From Lachnospiraceae bacterium (GTDB taxonomy: Bacteria > Bacillota > Clostridia > Lachnospirales > Lachnospiraceae), in the NCBI GenBank assembly GCA_019424135.1, contig JAHYZZ010000022.1, forward strand, positions 1 through 23,821: DNA of 23,821 nt, in the 5' to 3' direction. Shown here one piece after another: positions 16,187-22,849 of this stretch; the stretch's first letter is position 1; each line of letters begins with the position of its first letter. Both the position numbers and the translations under genes were made by a program. The notes below the pieces were generated by a model. The model saw nothing but the letters and a program-made list of their open reading frames with translations, was not told where the DNA came from and did not search any database.

Positions 16187-16943
16187 TGCAGTCCGGCAGT
16201 TTGAGGTATATCTAAACGGCTATGACAGACAGGATGATAAGATCCTTTTAAAAATCACCCATACGTATGGCGTGATGACGTGCAGTAAAAAAATAGCCCG
16301 GAGAATGGAGCTTAAGAAAGAGGACGTGGAGCTTGCCCAGATCATCGGGCTTTTGCACGATATCGGAAGATTTGAACAGATAAAAAGGTTTGACAGTTTT
16401 GAACCGGGGACGATGGATCATGCAAGTTTCGGCGTGAAAATGTTGTTTGAAGAAGGGATGATCCGGCAGTTTGTAAAAGAGGATGACTGGGATGGCATCA
16501 TTAAGACAGCCATTGAAAGACACAGTGATTTTCAGCTGAAAGGGATCAAGGATGCAAGGACTTTGCTTCATGCCAGGATCATCCGGGATGCGGACAAGCT
16601 GGATAACTGCCGGGTCAAGCTGGAAGACCCGGTGGAGACTTTTATGGGGGTGTCCGCGCAAGAGACGGGGCGTTCCCTGATTAGCCCCAAGGTGATGGAG
16701 CAGTTCCGGAGGAAGGAATCGATCTATTCGCCTTTTAGAAAGACAAAGATGGATTATTGGGTTTCCTATCTTGCTTATTTTTTTGATCTTAATTTCCAGG
16801 TCTCTTTTCAGATGATCCAGGAAGAGGATTATGTTGCAAGACTTGTAGCCAGGATTCCTTATTTGAATCCGAAGACAGCAGAACAGATGAGAGAAATCGA
16901 AGAAGTTTTGGAAAAGTATGTCCAGGAGGAGGCGGGAAAATGA
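16173..16943 (+). CDS. HD-domain hydrolase (second of two)
   Basis: 256-residue HD-superfamily predicted phosphohydrolase. Conserved residues are H30 (THTYGVM), H62-D63 (GLLHDIGRFEQ), an ERHSDF histidine and IRDADKLDN with the later aspartates. It is longer than, and clearly different from, the HD protein two genes upstream. It begins within the last 14 bases of the nucleotidyltransferase gene (a GGGGA lies before the ATG) and ends as ATGA with the next gene, so all three are translationally linked. Substrate unknown; nucleotide phosphates or cyclic nucleotides are plausible for the superfamily. Confidence 0.88.
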   Translation: MNINDAVRQFEVYLNGYDRQDDKILLKITHTYGVMTCSKKIARRMELKKEDVELAQIIGLLHDIGRFEQIKRFDSFEPGTMDHASFGVKMLFEEGMIRQFVKEDDWDGIIKTAIERHSDFQLKGIKDARTLLHARIIRDADKLDNCRVKLEDPVETFMGVSAQETGRSLISPKVMEQFRRKESIYSPFRKTKMDYWVSYLAYFFDLNFQVSFQMIQEEDYVARLVARIPYLNPKTAEQMREIEEVLEKYVQEEAGK

Positions 16944-17776
16944 TCATACAGAACCTGGTAGAAAACCAACAGGCAGACAATGGATGTCTGGCGGAGCATG
17001 GACTGAGCGTTTATCTGGAAACGGAACAGCATAAGGTTTTAATTGATACCGGGGCATCAGATGCATTTTTAAAGAATGCCAAAATGCTGGGAGTCGATTT
17101 AAATGCTGTGGATACCGTGATTCTAAGTCATGGACATTATGACCATGGCGGGGGGATTTTGGCTTTTTCAGAAGTGAATCCACAGGCAAGGATTTATCTT
17201 AGGGAAGGGGCATTTGAAGGGTATTATCATGAGAGGGAGAGCGGAATCGATTATATCGGTCTGAATCCGGAAATTAAGAAGCTTTCCCAGGTGGTGATTG
17301 TCAGTGGAGATCTGAAGATAGATGAAGAGCTTTCGCTGTTTACCAATGTGACTGGAAGGCGGATGTGGCCGGAAGGAAATCGAGAGCTAAAGGTGAGGAA
17401 AGACGGAGCGTTGGTACAGGATGCCTTTTCCCACGAACAATATCTGGCTGTGTCCTGTGAAGGAAAAGAACTTTTAGTCTCCGGCTGTGCCCACAATGGG
17501 ATTTTAAACATTTTGGACCGGTATTGTGAGCTTAAGGGGAGATATCCGGATCTGGTGATCAGTGGATTTCATATGATGAAAAAAGGAGAATATACACGAC
17601 AGGAGGAAGAAACGATTCGGAAGACTGCCAAAGTGTTGAAAGAGATGCCGACAAGGTTTGTCACCGGTCATTGTACCGGACTTCCCGCCTATGAGATTTT
17701 AAAAGGGATCTTGGGAGAACAGATCCAGTATCTCTCAAGCGGAGAAAGACTGGATCTGCAGAAAGTTTTTTATTAG
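16940..17776 (+). CDS. MBL-fold metallo-hydrolase (COG1237 type)
   Basis: 278-residue metallo-beta-lactamase-fold hydrolase. The metal motif SHGHYDHGGG supplies H64, H66, D68 and H69; further ligands are expected in GCAHNGILNIL and VTGHCTG near the C-terminus. The NGCLAEHGLSVYLE...KVLIDTGAS opening and this C-terminal pattern match the family annotated as 7,8-dihydropterin-6-yl-methyl-4-(ribofuranosyl)aminobenzene 5'-phosphate synthase, a methanopterin-pathway name that is unlikely to be the real role in a clostridium. A GGAGGAGG ribosome site precedes the ATG, which overlaps the previous stop as ATGA. Its stop codon overlaps the convergent yfcE-like gene by 4 bases. Confidence 0.9.
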   Translation: MIIQNLVENQQADNGCLAEHGLSVYLETEQHKVLIDTGASDAFLKNAKMLGVDLNAVDTVILSHGHYDHGGGILAFSEVNPQARIYLREGAFEGYYHERESGIDYIGLNPEIKKLSQVVIVSGDLKIDEELSLFTNVTGRRMWPEGNRELKVRKDGALVQDAFSHEQYLAVSCEGKELLVSGCAHNGILNILDRYCELKGRYPDLVISGFHMMKKGEYTRQEEETIRKTAKVLKEMPTRFVTGHCTGLPAYEILKGILGEQIQYLSSGERLDLQKVFY

Positions 17777-18303
17777 ATAGAAAGGGGCCTTCCGTCCAGA
17801 TTCTTCCAGGTGAAGGTTCCATCAAAGATGATATACCCATGTTCAGATCCTTCTTTTGGAATGGATACGGAACCCGGGTTGATATATGTGTAAGCACCCA
17901 TATCCTGGTTTGCCGGGATGTGGGTGTGTCCGTTTAAGAGAATGTCTCCCGGTTTTAGCATAGGGGGAGTCTGGGGATTAAAATGATGCCCGTGAGTGGC
18001 GAAGATGGTCTGGCCGTTGACCTCCAGCAGACAGTATTCGGCCATGATGGGAAATTCCAGGACCATCTGATCTACTTCCGTATCGCAGTTGCCGCGGACA
18101 CAGAGAATGTGTTCCTTTAATGGATTCAAAAGGGCGATGACCTTTTTGGGGTCATATTCCCTGGGAAGATCATTGCGCGGACCGTGGTAGAGGATGTCGC
18201 CAAGGAGAAGGAGCCTGTCCGCCTTTTCCCGATGGTAGGCCTCAGTCATCTTTTGACAGTAGAATGCAGAACCGTGAATATCAGATGCGATCATTAATTT
18301 CAT
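17773..18303 (-). CDS. yfcE: YfcE-family metallophosphoesterase
   Basis: 176-residue cytoplasmic phosphodiesterase of the YfcE/MJ0936 type, close to the 184-residue E. coli protein. Ligands seen are D8 and H10 (SDIHG), D36 (LLGDILYHGP), N72 (RGNCD), H104 (ATHGHH) and H126/H128 (NGHTHIP), the complete two-metal set. Known members hydrolyse artificial phosphodiesters; the natural substrate is uncertain. The ATG at 18303 follows an AGGAGGTAA that also holds the last codons and stop of the upstream kinase-like gene, so the two are tightly coupled. At its 3' end it overlaps the convergent MBL gene by 4 bases, with no terminator between. Confidence 0.92.
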   Translation of the reverse strand: MKLMIASDIHGSAFYCQKMTEAYHREKADRLLLLGDILYHGPRNDLPREYDPKKVIALLNPLKEHILCVRGNCDTEVDQMVLEFPIMAEYCLLEVNGQTIFATHGHHFNPQTPPMLKPGDILLNGHTHIPANQDMGAYTYINPGSVSIPKEGSEHGYIIFDGTFTWKNLDGRPLSI

Positions 18304-18309
18304 GGATAG

Positions 18310-18960
18310 TTACCTCCTGTTTTTCCATGAATTCATTGTATCAAACCGCTGGTGAAAAGACCAGCCTTTTTCTTTTTGTTTGATTCGCACCAGGGAGGCC
18401 AGCACTTGTGCACTTCCCTCCACACCCAGCAGACTGCTGTTGAGAATCACATGTTTATGAGCCGGGTCGCCGGGAGCATAGTGGGCGAACCGGCGGTGAT
18501 ATGCCAGACGCGCGCTGTCTACATTGGTGATCATACGACGGGCAGTGATGCGGTTCATGCCCAGCGTTTCCACACAGTTTTTGAGACGGTCTGCGTAGGA
18601 AGCATAGATATAGACATGAACAGCATTAGGGTGATCTGCCAGTACATAGTCAGCGCATCGTCCGACGATAATACAGGAATCTTTTGCTGCGAATCTGCAA
18701 ATAATATCTGACTGGACCTGAAAAAGCTTCCGCTGGTTTTCTTCGGAATCGGTGCCAAGAGGAAAGAGCATCCTAAAAAATCCAGAACTTTTTTCTTCCT
18801 GGGTGCTGATCACTGATACTGGAAGGTTTATACGTTTCGCAGCTTCTTCTACAATATCCCTGTCATAATATTCCACCTTTAATATTTCAGAAAGCCGCTT
18901 GGCAATGGGTCTTCCCAGACTGCCGAACTCTCTTGTAATGGTTACCACATACTTTTCCAT
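18310..18960 (-). CDS. Cytidylate kinase-like family protein
   Basis: 216-residue P-loop protein of the cytidylate-kinase-like family, distinct from the true Cmk. The N-terminal phosphate loop ITREFGSLGRPIAKRL (8-23) has leucine where related proteins usually have a second glycine (GSGGR), a mild deviation. The C-terminal LID-like arginines lie in RLAYHRRFAHYAPGD. The start has GGCAGGAG 5 bases upstream. It lies 39 bases downstream of the amino acid ABC ATPase gene with no terminator, and its last codons form the ribosome site of the yfcE-like gene. Substrate not established for the family; nucleoside monophosphate kinase activity is only inferred. Confidence 0.85.
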   Translation of the reverse strand: MEKYVVTITREFGSLGRPIAKRLSEILKVEYYDRDIVEEAAKRINLPVSVISTQEEKSSGFFRMLFPLGTDSEENQRKLFQVQSDIICRFAAKDSCIIVGRCADYVLADHPNAVHVYIYASYADRLKNCVETLGMNRITARRMITNVDSARLAYHRRFAHYAPGDPAHKHVILNSSLLGVEGSAQVLASLVRIKQKEKGWSFHQRFDTMNSWKNRR

Positions 18961-18999
18961 AAATTCTCCTGCCTTTCCGGTTTGTATGGCGGCTTTTGG

Positions 19000-19740
19000 T
19001 TAAGATGCCAGGAATCTGGAAAGGAAAGCCTGAGTACGATATTCTTTTGGTGTTTCCAACACTTCTTCCGGGGTTCCCTCTTCTACAATATAACCGTCTG
19101 CCATAAAGATCACACGATCAGCCACGTCCCGGGCAAAGGACATTTCGTGAGTCACGATGACCATCGTCATCCCTTCTTTTGCCAGTGCTTTCATGACATT
19201 GAGTACTTCCCCTACAAGTTCAGGATCCAGTGCGGAAGTCGGCTCATCAAACAGAAGAGCGGTCGGATCCATCGCCAGAGCTCTGGCGATGGCTACACGC
19301 TGCTGCTGACCGCCGGAAAGCATATCCGGTTTTGCTGAAGCTTTGCTTTCCAGCCCTACTTTTTTCAACAATTCCATGGCGTAGTCCTCTGCCTGCGATT
19401 TTGTCTTATGCTTGGTGAGTACAGGTGCCAGTGTAACGTTGCCCAGGACTGTTTTTAGAGGAAACAGGTTGAAACGCTGGAACACCATGCCTACTTCTTC
19501 GCGGAATTTGCGGATATCAGCTTTATCATTCATCAGATCTTCGCCTTTATAATAGACGTTTCCAAACGTTGGCTGTTCCAACTGATTGATACATCTAAGC
19601 AGAGTGCTTTTGCCGGAGCCGGAAGGTCCGATGACGCACACAACTTCGCCCTCATGGACATCCAGGCTGATATCTTTTAGGACTTCCAGATCACCAAATG
19701 ATTTCCCTAAATTTTTTACAGAGATTAAAGTTTCAGACAT
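19000..19740 (-). CDS. Polar amino acid ABC transporter, ATP-binding protein
   Basis: 246-residue ATPase of the GlnQ/HisP/ArtP group. Walker A GPSGSGKS (38-45), Q-loop VFQRFNLFP (87-95), signature LSGGQQQR (141-148), Walker B LLFDEP with E166, and switch H198 (VTHEMSF) are all canonical. It powers import through the permease encoded directly upstream, 15 bases away. AAAGGAGG lies 9 bases before its ATG. The member-specific amino acid cannot be read from the ATPase. It is the third gene of the importer operon and may be co-transcribed with the following kinase-like gene. Confidence 0.96.
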   Translation of the reverse strand: MSETLISVKNLGKSFGDLEVLKDISLDVHEGEVVCVIGPSGSGKSTLLRCINQLEQPTFGNVYYKGEDLMNDKADIRKFREEVGMVFQRFNLFPLKTVLGNVTLAPVLTKHKTKSQAEDYAMELLKKVGLESKASAKPDMLSGGQQQRVAIARALAMDPTALLFDEPTSALDPELVGEVLNVMKALAKEGMTMVIVTHEMSFARDVADRVIFMADGYIVEEGTPEEVLETPKEYRTQAFLSRFLAS

Positions 19741-19755
19741 GTAAGAAGACCTCCT

Positions 19756-20421
19756 TTATTTTGCTATTTTTCGCTCTACCATGCGCTGCAGTATCATCAG
19801 AATGGACAAAAGCAGAAGATAGAACAGTGCACAAACGGTATATGCAGGAATGGTATTAAAGGTACGAGCTACGTAATTCTGGGTCTGTCGGGTGATCTCG
19901 TTGACCGAGATAATGGAAAGAAGGGCGGTGTCCTTTACCGATATAATGAACTGGTTAAAAAGGCCGGGAAGCATGGATTTAAAGGCCGGGGGGATGACGA
20001 TGTGCATCAGAATCTGCCGCTTTGAAAGCCCCAGAGAAGCTCCAGCCTCCTTCTGACCTGCATCCACACCTTCCAGGGCGCCTTTTACAATGGCAGATAT
20101 AAAAGCCCCTGCGTTTAATGTGATGACAATGATACCGGCCAGGGTACTGTCCAGAACAAAACGGCTGCCGATGACCAGTGTAATGATGGCTGGTACCACA
20201 AAGTATACATATAAGGCCTGAACCACCAGAGGAGTACCTCTGATGATCCAGATATAAACGGAAGCGATTCCCTTGGCGGCCCTGCTGTGGCTCTGCAGTG
20301 CATAACCACTGACAGAGCCAAGGAGGAATCCTAAAATGATTCCGGTCACCGCTACCTGGAGAGTTACCTTCAGACCCTCAAAAAGCATTGGTATCATGAT
20401 GGATAAAAAATCTGTGTTCAT
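19756..20421 (-). CDS. Polar amino acid ABC transporter, permease
   Basis: 221-residue inner-membrane permease of the HisM/GlnP family. About five hydrophobic segments are visible (roughly 15-37, 53-75, 84-105, 115-125 and 190-212). The EAA loop that docks the ATPase reads EGVDAGQKEAGASLGLSKRQ followed by IVIPPA. The frame extends 8 codons upstream, but the ATG at 20421 is preferred because AAAGGAG lies 8 bases before it; that site overlaps the stop codon of the binding-protein gene. A single permease gene implies a homodimeric channel. Polar amino acid specificity is inferred from family. Confidence 0.95.
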   Translation of the reverse strand: MNTDFLSIMIPMLFEGLKVTLQVAVTGIILGFLLGSVSGYALQSHSRAAKGIASVYIWIIRGTPLVVQALYVYFVVPAIITLVIGSRFVLDSTLAGIIVITLNAGAFISAIVKGALEGVDAGQKEAGASLGLSKRQILMHIVIPPAFKSMLPGLFNQFIISVKDTALLSIISVNEITRQTQNYVARTFNTIPAYTVCALFYLLLLSILMILQRMVERKIAK

Positions 20422-20434
20422 AAGAAGGACTCCT

Positions 20435-21307
20435 TTATACTTCACACCATTTGGCGCTTAATTCGTCCAGTACACCTTCCTCGGATAAGTACTGGATGGC
20501 TTCGTTGAACCAGTCTGTGATTTCCGGATATTCGTCACAGATGGAGAAAGAAAGGGCGATGGCATAAGGTGCCTGACCATTGTAAAACTCATCTCCGACA
20601 ATCTTTAAGTTGATTTCTCCGGTGCTGATAGAATAGGCGGTACCAGGTGCGTCGTAGATTGTGGCATCTGCCTGTCCGTCTTCTACAGCGCGGTAGGCAA
20701 GGGCCTGGGAGTCAAAGGTCTGCAGACAGCTCTCGGGAAGGTTTGCCGCAGCATATTCATAGGAGATGGTTCCTGTCTGTACAGCTACCGTATAGTCGCC
20801 GCTCTCCAGATCTTCTACGCTGGTGATGTCGTTATTATCTTCTGCGACAACAACAACGATGCCGGCATCGTAGTAGGTATCTGTAAAATTCATATTTTCT
20901 TTTCTTTCATCGGTTGCACAAAGGGCAGCGGCAGCCACATCAATCTGATTCTGGGTAAGGGAAGTGGTAAGTGCACCATAATCCATAGCCTGAATGGTGT
21001 CGTCTGCAATTTCAAATCCCAGAATATCCTGCAGATGATTCAGAAGGTCGATGTCATAACCCTGAAGAGTCATGCCGTCATCTCCATAATAGGAGAAGGG
21101 AGCGTAGGTTCCAGAGGTTCCTAGTGTTAAGGTTACACCCTTCAGAGCGTCTTCGCAGTCCAGCCCGGTGCTTTTGCCAGAAGAAGCATCATCAGAAGCG
21201 GTATCGTCAGAAGAGCTGTCAGAAGATCCGGAAGAGCTTGTGCAGCCTGCAGCTAAAGAGGATACCATAGCACACATCAGTAAAATGGAAACAAGTTTTC
21301 TTTTCAT
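20435..21307 (-). CDS. Amino acid ABC transporter substrate-binding lipoprotein
   Basis: 290-residue family 3 solute-binding protein. The signal peptide (1-21) ends in the lipobox LAAGC, with C22 the lipidated residue, so it is anchored outside the membrane. Residues 23-47 are a flexible serine/aspartate linker. The binding domain shows GTYAPFSYYGDDGMTLQGYDIDL and, at ATDERKENMNFT, the arginine that usually contacts the amino acid carboxylate. GGAGGT lies 9 bases before the ATG at 21307. It is the first gene of the importer operon, 13 bases ahead of the permease, and lies behind a promoter plus a structured leader. Preferred ligand unknown; cystine, glutamine or other polar amino acids are possible. 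Confidence 0.95.
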   Translation of the reverse strand: MKRKLVSILLMCAMVSSLAAGCTSSSGSSDSSSDDTASDDASSGKSTGLDCEDALKGVTLTLGTSGTYAPFSYYGDDGMTLQGYDIDLLNHLQDILGFEIADDTIQAMDYGALTTSLTQNQIDVAAAALCATDERKENMNFTDTYYDAGIVVVVAEDNNDITSVEDLESGDYTVAVQTGTISYEYAAANLPESCLQTFDSQALAYRAVEDGQADATIYDAPGTAYSISTGEINLKIVGDEFYNGQAPYAIALSFSICDEYPEITDWFNEAIQYLSEEGVLDELSAKWCEV

Positions 21308-21337
21308 AATATTTTTACCTCCGTTATGTATTCTAGA

Positions 21338-21433
21338 TCAACAGCCTTTGGCCTTAGACAGGGCAAGTCAAACAAAAACGGCAGACAAGACGTCTTTATG
21401 AGCGCCGTTGCCTGCCGAATGTTTTGCTGTTGA
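21338..21433 (-). promoter_or_regulatory. Structured leader RNA of the amino acid importer operon
   Basis: On the minus-strand transcript an 8-pair closing stem, TCAACAGC (21426-21433) with GCTGTTGA (21338-21345), encloses a terminator-like hairpin and about 30 bases of 3' sequence. It begins roughly 5 bases after the expected transcription start and ends about 30 bases before the ATG. The architecture resembles a riboswitch or protein-controlled attenuator. No T-box TGGNACC or known riboswitch core was recognised. Confidence 0.5.
21374..21417 (-). terminator. Intrinsic terminator/attenuator in the importer leader
   Basis: Reading the minus strand, CGGCAGGCAA (21408-21417) pairs with TTGTCTGCCG (21379-21388), ten pairs with one G-U, around a 19-base loop that contains the self-complementary GACGTC. 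TTTTT (21374-21378) follows at once, giving the classic terminator form. It lies between the promoter and the first gene, so it should regulate read-through into the operon. Confidence 0.65.
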
Positions 21434-21444
21434 ACTATACCGGC

Positions 21445-21473
21445 ATTATATCTCCGGTCAATGATTCTGTAAA
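21445..21473 (-). promoter_or_regulatory. Promoter of the amino acid importer operon
   Basis: On the minus strand TTTACA (21468-21473), a 17-base spacer and a perfect TATAAT (21445-21450) give a near-consensus sigma-A promoter. The predicted start is about 21438, leaving a leader of about 130 bases. Confidence 0.7.
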
Positions 21474-21535
21474 ACAAGTTTTTTTCATCTTTCCATAAAT
21501 ATTTTGCATGTCAGACGCAGGAAAAAATAAAAAAC

Positions 21536-21564
21536 TTGATTTTTTTTAAGATATCTTTTATAAT
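21536..21564 (+). promoter_or_regulatory. Promoter of the LysR regulator gene
   Basis: TTGATT (21536-21541), a 17-base spacer and TATAAT (21559-21564) face the LysR gene. The stretch 21474-21535 between the two divergent promoters is A/T-rich; no clear LysR T-N11-A site could be fixed by eye. Confidence 0.65.
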
Positions 21565-21595
21565 GTTTGGAATAAAAAAGATCAAAGGCTAACGA

Positions 21596-21628
21596 AGGCG
21601 TTTTCCGTGAGGAAACGCTTTTTTATTT
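21596..21628 (+). terminator. Intrinsic terminator in the LysR 5' leader
   Basis: AGGCGTTTTCC (21596-21606) pairs with GGAAACGCTT (21611-21620) around a GTGA loop with one bulged T, followed by a run of T residues and TATTTT. The AGGAGG ribosome site of the LysR gene begins at 21630, directly after the T-tract. The promoter at 21536-21564 would give a terminated transcript of only about 55 bases, so expression of the regulator must need read-through. Confidence 0.75.
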
Positions 21629-21643
21629 TAGGAGGCGAAGTCT

Positions 21644-22528
21644 ATGGATATCAGTAAATATGCTCTTTTTGCCGACGTTGCAGATACCTGTAATTTTACA
21701 AAAAGTGGGGAGCGGATGGGATATACCCAACCTGGGGTCAGCCATATATTGAAAGCAATGGAAAAAGAACTGGGATTTTCATTGTTTTTAAGGGGGCGTC
21801 AGGGTGTGTCAATGACTGCGAATGCCAGGATCATACTTCCTCTGGTACGGGAGCTTTTGTCGGTCAACGAGCATCTGGAGCAGGTGATTCAGTCAATAAA
21901 CGGCCTGGAGACCGGGCATCTTACGATCGCCTCTTTTGCCAGTATTTCCTGTAACTGGCTGCCAGTGGCATTGCGCCGGTTTCAAAAAGAATATCCGGGG
22001 ATTGAGGTGGAACTTTTAGAGGGGAATACGGATGAAATCCAGGAATGGCTGGAAAACAGCAGAGCGGATTTTGGGCTTTTAAGCAGAAAAAATATAGGAA
22101 ATCTAAAATGGTTGCCCCTGTATGAAGAGCCTCTGGTTGCGATCTTTCCAAAGGATTTTTATCTGCAGGATGAGGCACCGTTTCCCCTGGAAAATTTCTC
22201 AGGAATGCCGGTTATCATCTCTGCTATTGAGGATGACTATGACTTGCGTGATGTGATCCAAAGAGGGAAGATTACTCCAAAGATCCGGGTGTCATCCAAG
22301 GATACCCATGTAATCATGTCAATGGTGGCAAACCATCTGGGAATCAGTGTTCTTCCAAGACTCGCCATTGAAAAAGAAAAAGAAAGGATCCAGTATCGTC
22401 CATTAGAACCAATGATTACACGGCAGCTGGGAGTAGGCGTGTGCTCATGGAAAAAGCTGACACCTGCGGCTAGAAGATTTATCGCCCTTTTGCAGGATAT
22501 GAGGGACGGGAACGAATTGGGAGATTGA
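21644..22528 (+). CDS. LysR-family transcriptional regulator
   Basis: 294-residue LysR-type regulator. The N-terminal winged helix-turn-helix (about 1-60) reads KYALFADVADTCNFTKSGERMGYTQPGVSHILKAM in its core, followed by a linker helix and an effector-binding domain (about 90-290) with the GLETGHLTIASFASISCNWLP opening strand. It is transcribed divergently from the amino acid importer, the classic layout for a regulator of that operon, so an amino acid or metabolite effector is inferred. AGGAGG lies 8 bases before the ATG. Its own leader carries an intrinsic terminator, an unusual extra control layer. Its stop codon lies inside the promoter of the next small gene. Confidence 0.94.
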   Translation: MDISKYALFADVADTCNFTKSGERMGYTQPGVSHILKAMEKELGFSLFLRGRQGVSMTANARIILPLVRELLSVNEHLEQVIQSINGLETGHLTIASFASISCNWLPVALRRFQKEYPGIEVELLEGNTDEIQEWLENSRADFGLLSRKNIGNLKWLPLYEEPLVAIFPKDFYLQDEAPFPLENFSGMPVIISAIEDDYDLRDVIQRGKITPKIRVSSKDTHVIMSMVANHLGISVLPRLAIEKEKERIQYRPLEPMITRQLGVGVCSWKKLTPAARRFIALLQDMRDGNELGD

Positions 22529-22553
22529 TTTTGCAGTACAATCAGAGTATAAT
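22525..22553 (+). promoter_or_regulatory. Promoter of the 53-residue protein gene
   Basis: TTGATT (22525-22530), a 17-base spacer and TATAAT (22548-22553). The hexamers are identical to those of the LysR promoter, and the -35 box contains the LysR stop codon. It gives the small gene independent expression. Confidence 0.6.
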
Positions 22554-22615
22554 TTTTATAAAACAACAAGGAAACCGGAGAATAAGAGGATTCAAAAAGA
22601 ACGGGGGGAGTTTTT

Positions 22616-22777
22616 GTGACAGAAGAATTGATTAAAGAGTTGAAACGGATTCAACAATGCTTGATAAATGTAGATATGGAAGGTGAAGACTGGGAAGAAA
22701 AAATGGAAGCAGTGCACAAGCTGGAAGATGTGGTGACCTATCTGAAAGACGAGTTGGGAAAAGGCATTGAATTTTAG
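22616..22777 (+). CDS. Small acidic hypothetical protein (53 residues)
   Basis: A GTG-started frame encodes 53 residues beginning (M)TEELIKELKRIQQCLINVD and ending KDELGKGIEF. GGGGGGAG lies 5 bases before the GTG, and a promoter and a downstream hairpin frame the gene, so it is likely real. The protein is highly charged, predicted almost wholly helical, has a single cysteine (C15) and one tryptophan, and lacks membrane or signal sequences. A heptad-like pattern of L/I/V suggests a helical hairpin or coiled coil that may dimerise. No family recognised; function unknown. Confidence 0.65.
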   Translation: MTEELIKELKRIQQCLINVDMEGEDWEEKMEAVHKLEDVVTYLKDELGKGIEF

Positions 22778-22787
22778 TGGCAAGGAA

Positions 22788-22818
22788 GGACGTAGCTCTT
22801 TTGCAAAGGGCTACGTCC
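22788..22818. terminator. Convergent-side hairpin, probable bidirectional terminator
   Basis: GGACGTAGCTC (22788-22798) pairs with GGGCTACGTCC (22808-22818), 11 pairs including one G-U, around a 9-base loop. It lies between the small plus-strand gene and the end of the minus-strand methyltransferase gene. The flanking T-tracts are imperfect in both directions. Confidence 0.6.
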
Positions 22819-22849
22819 TCAACTGCATTTTAGGGTGTACCCAAATGAA

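Noticed and set aside
21308..21437. T-box riboswitch in the importer leader
   Set aside because: No TGGNACC antiterminator bulge or specifier-loop architecture was found.
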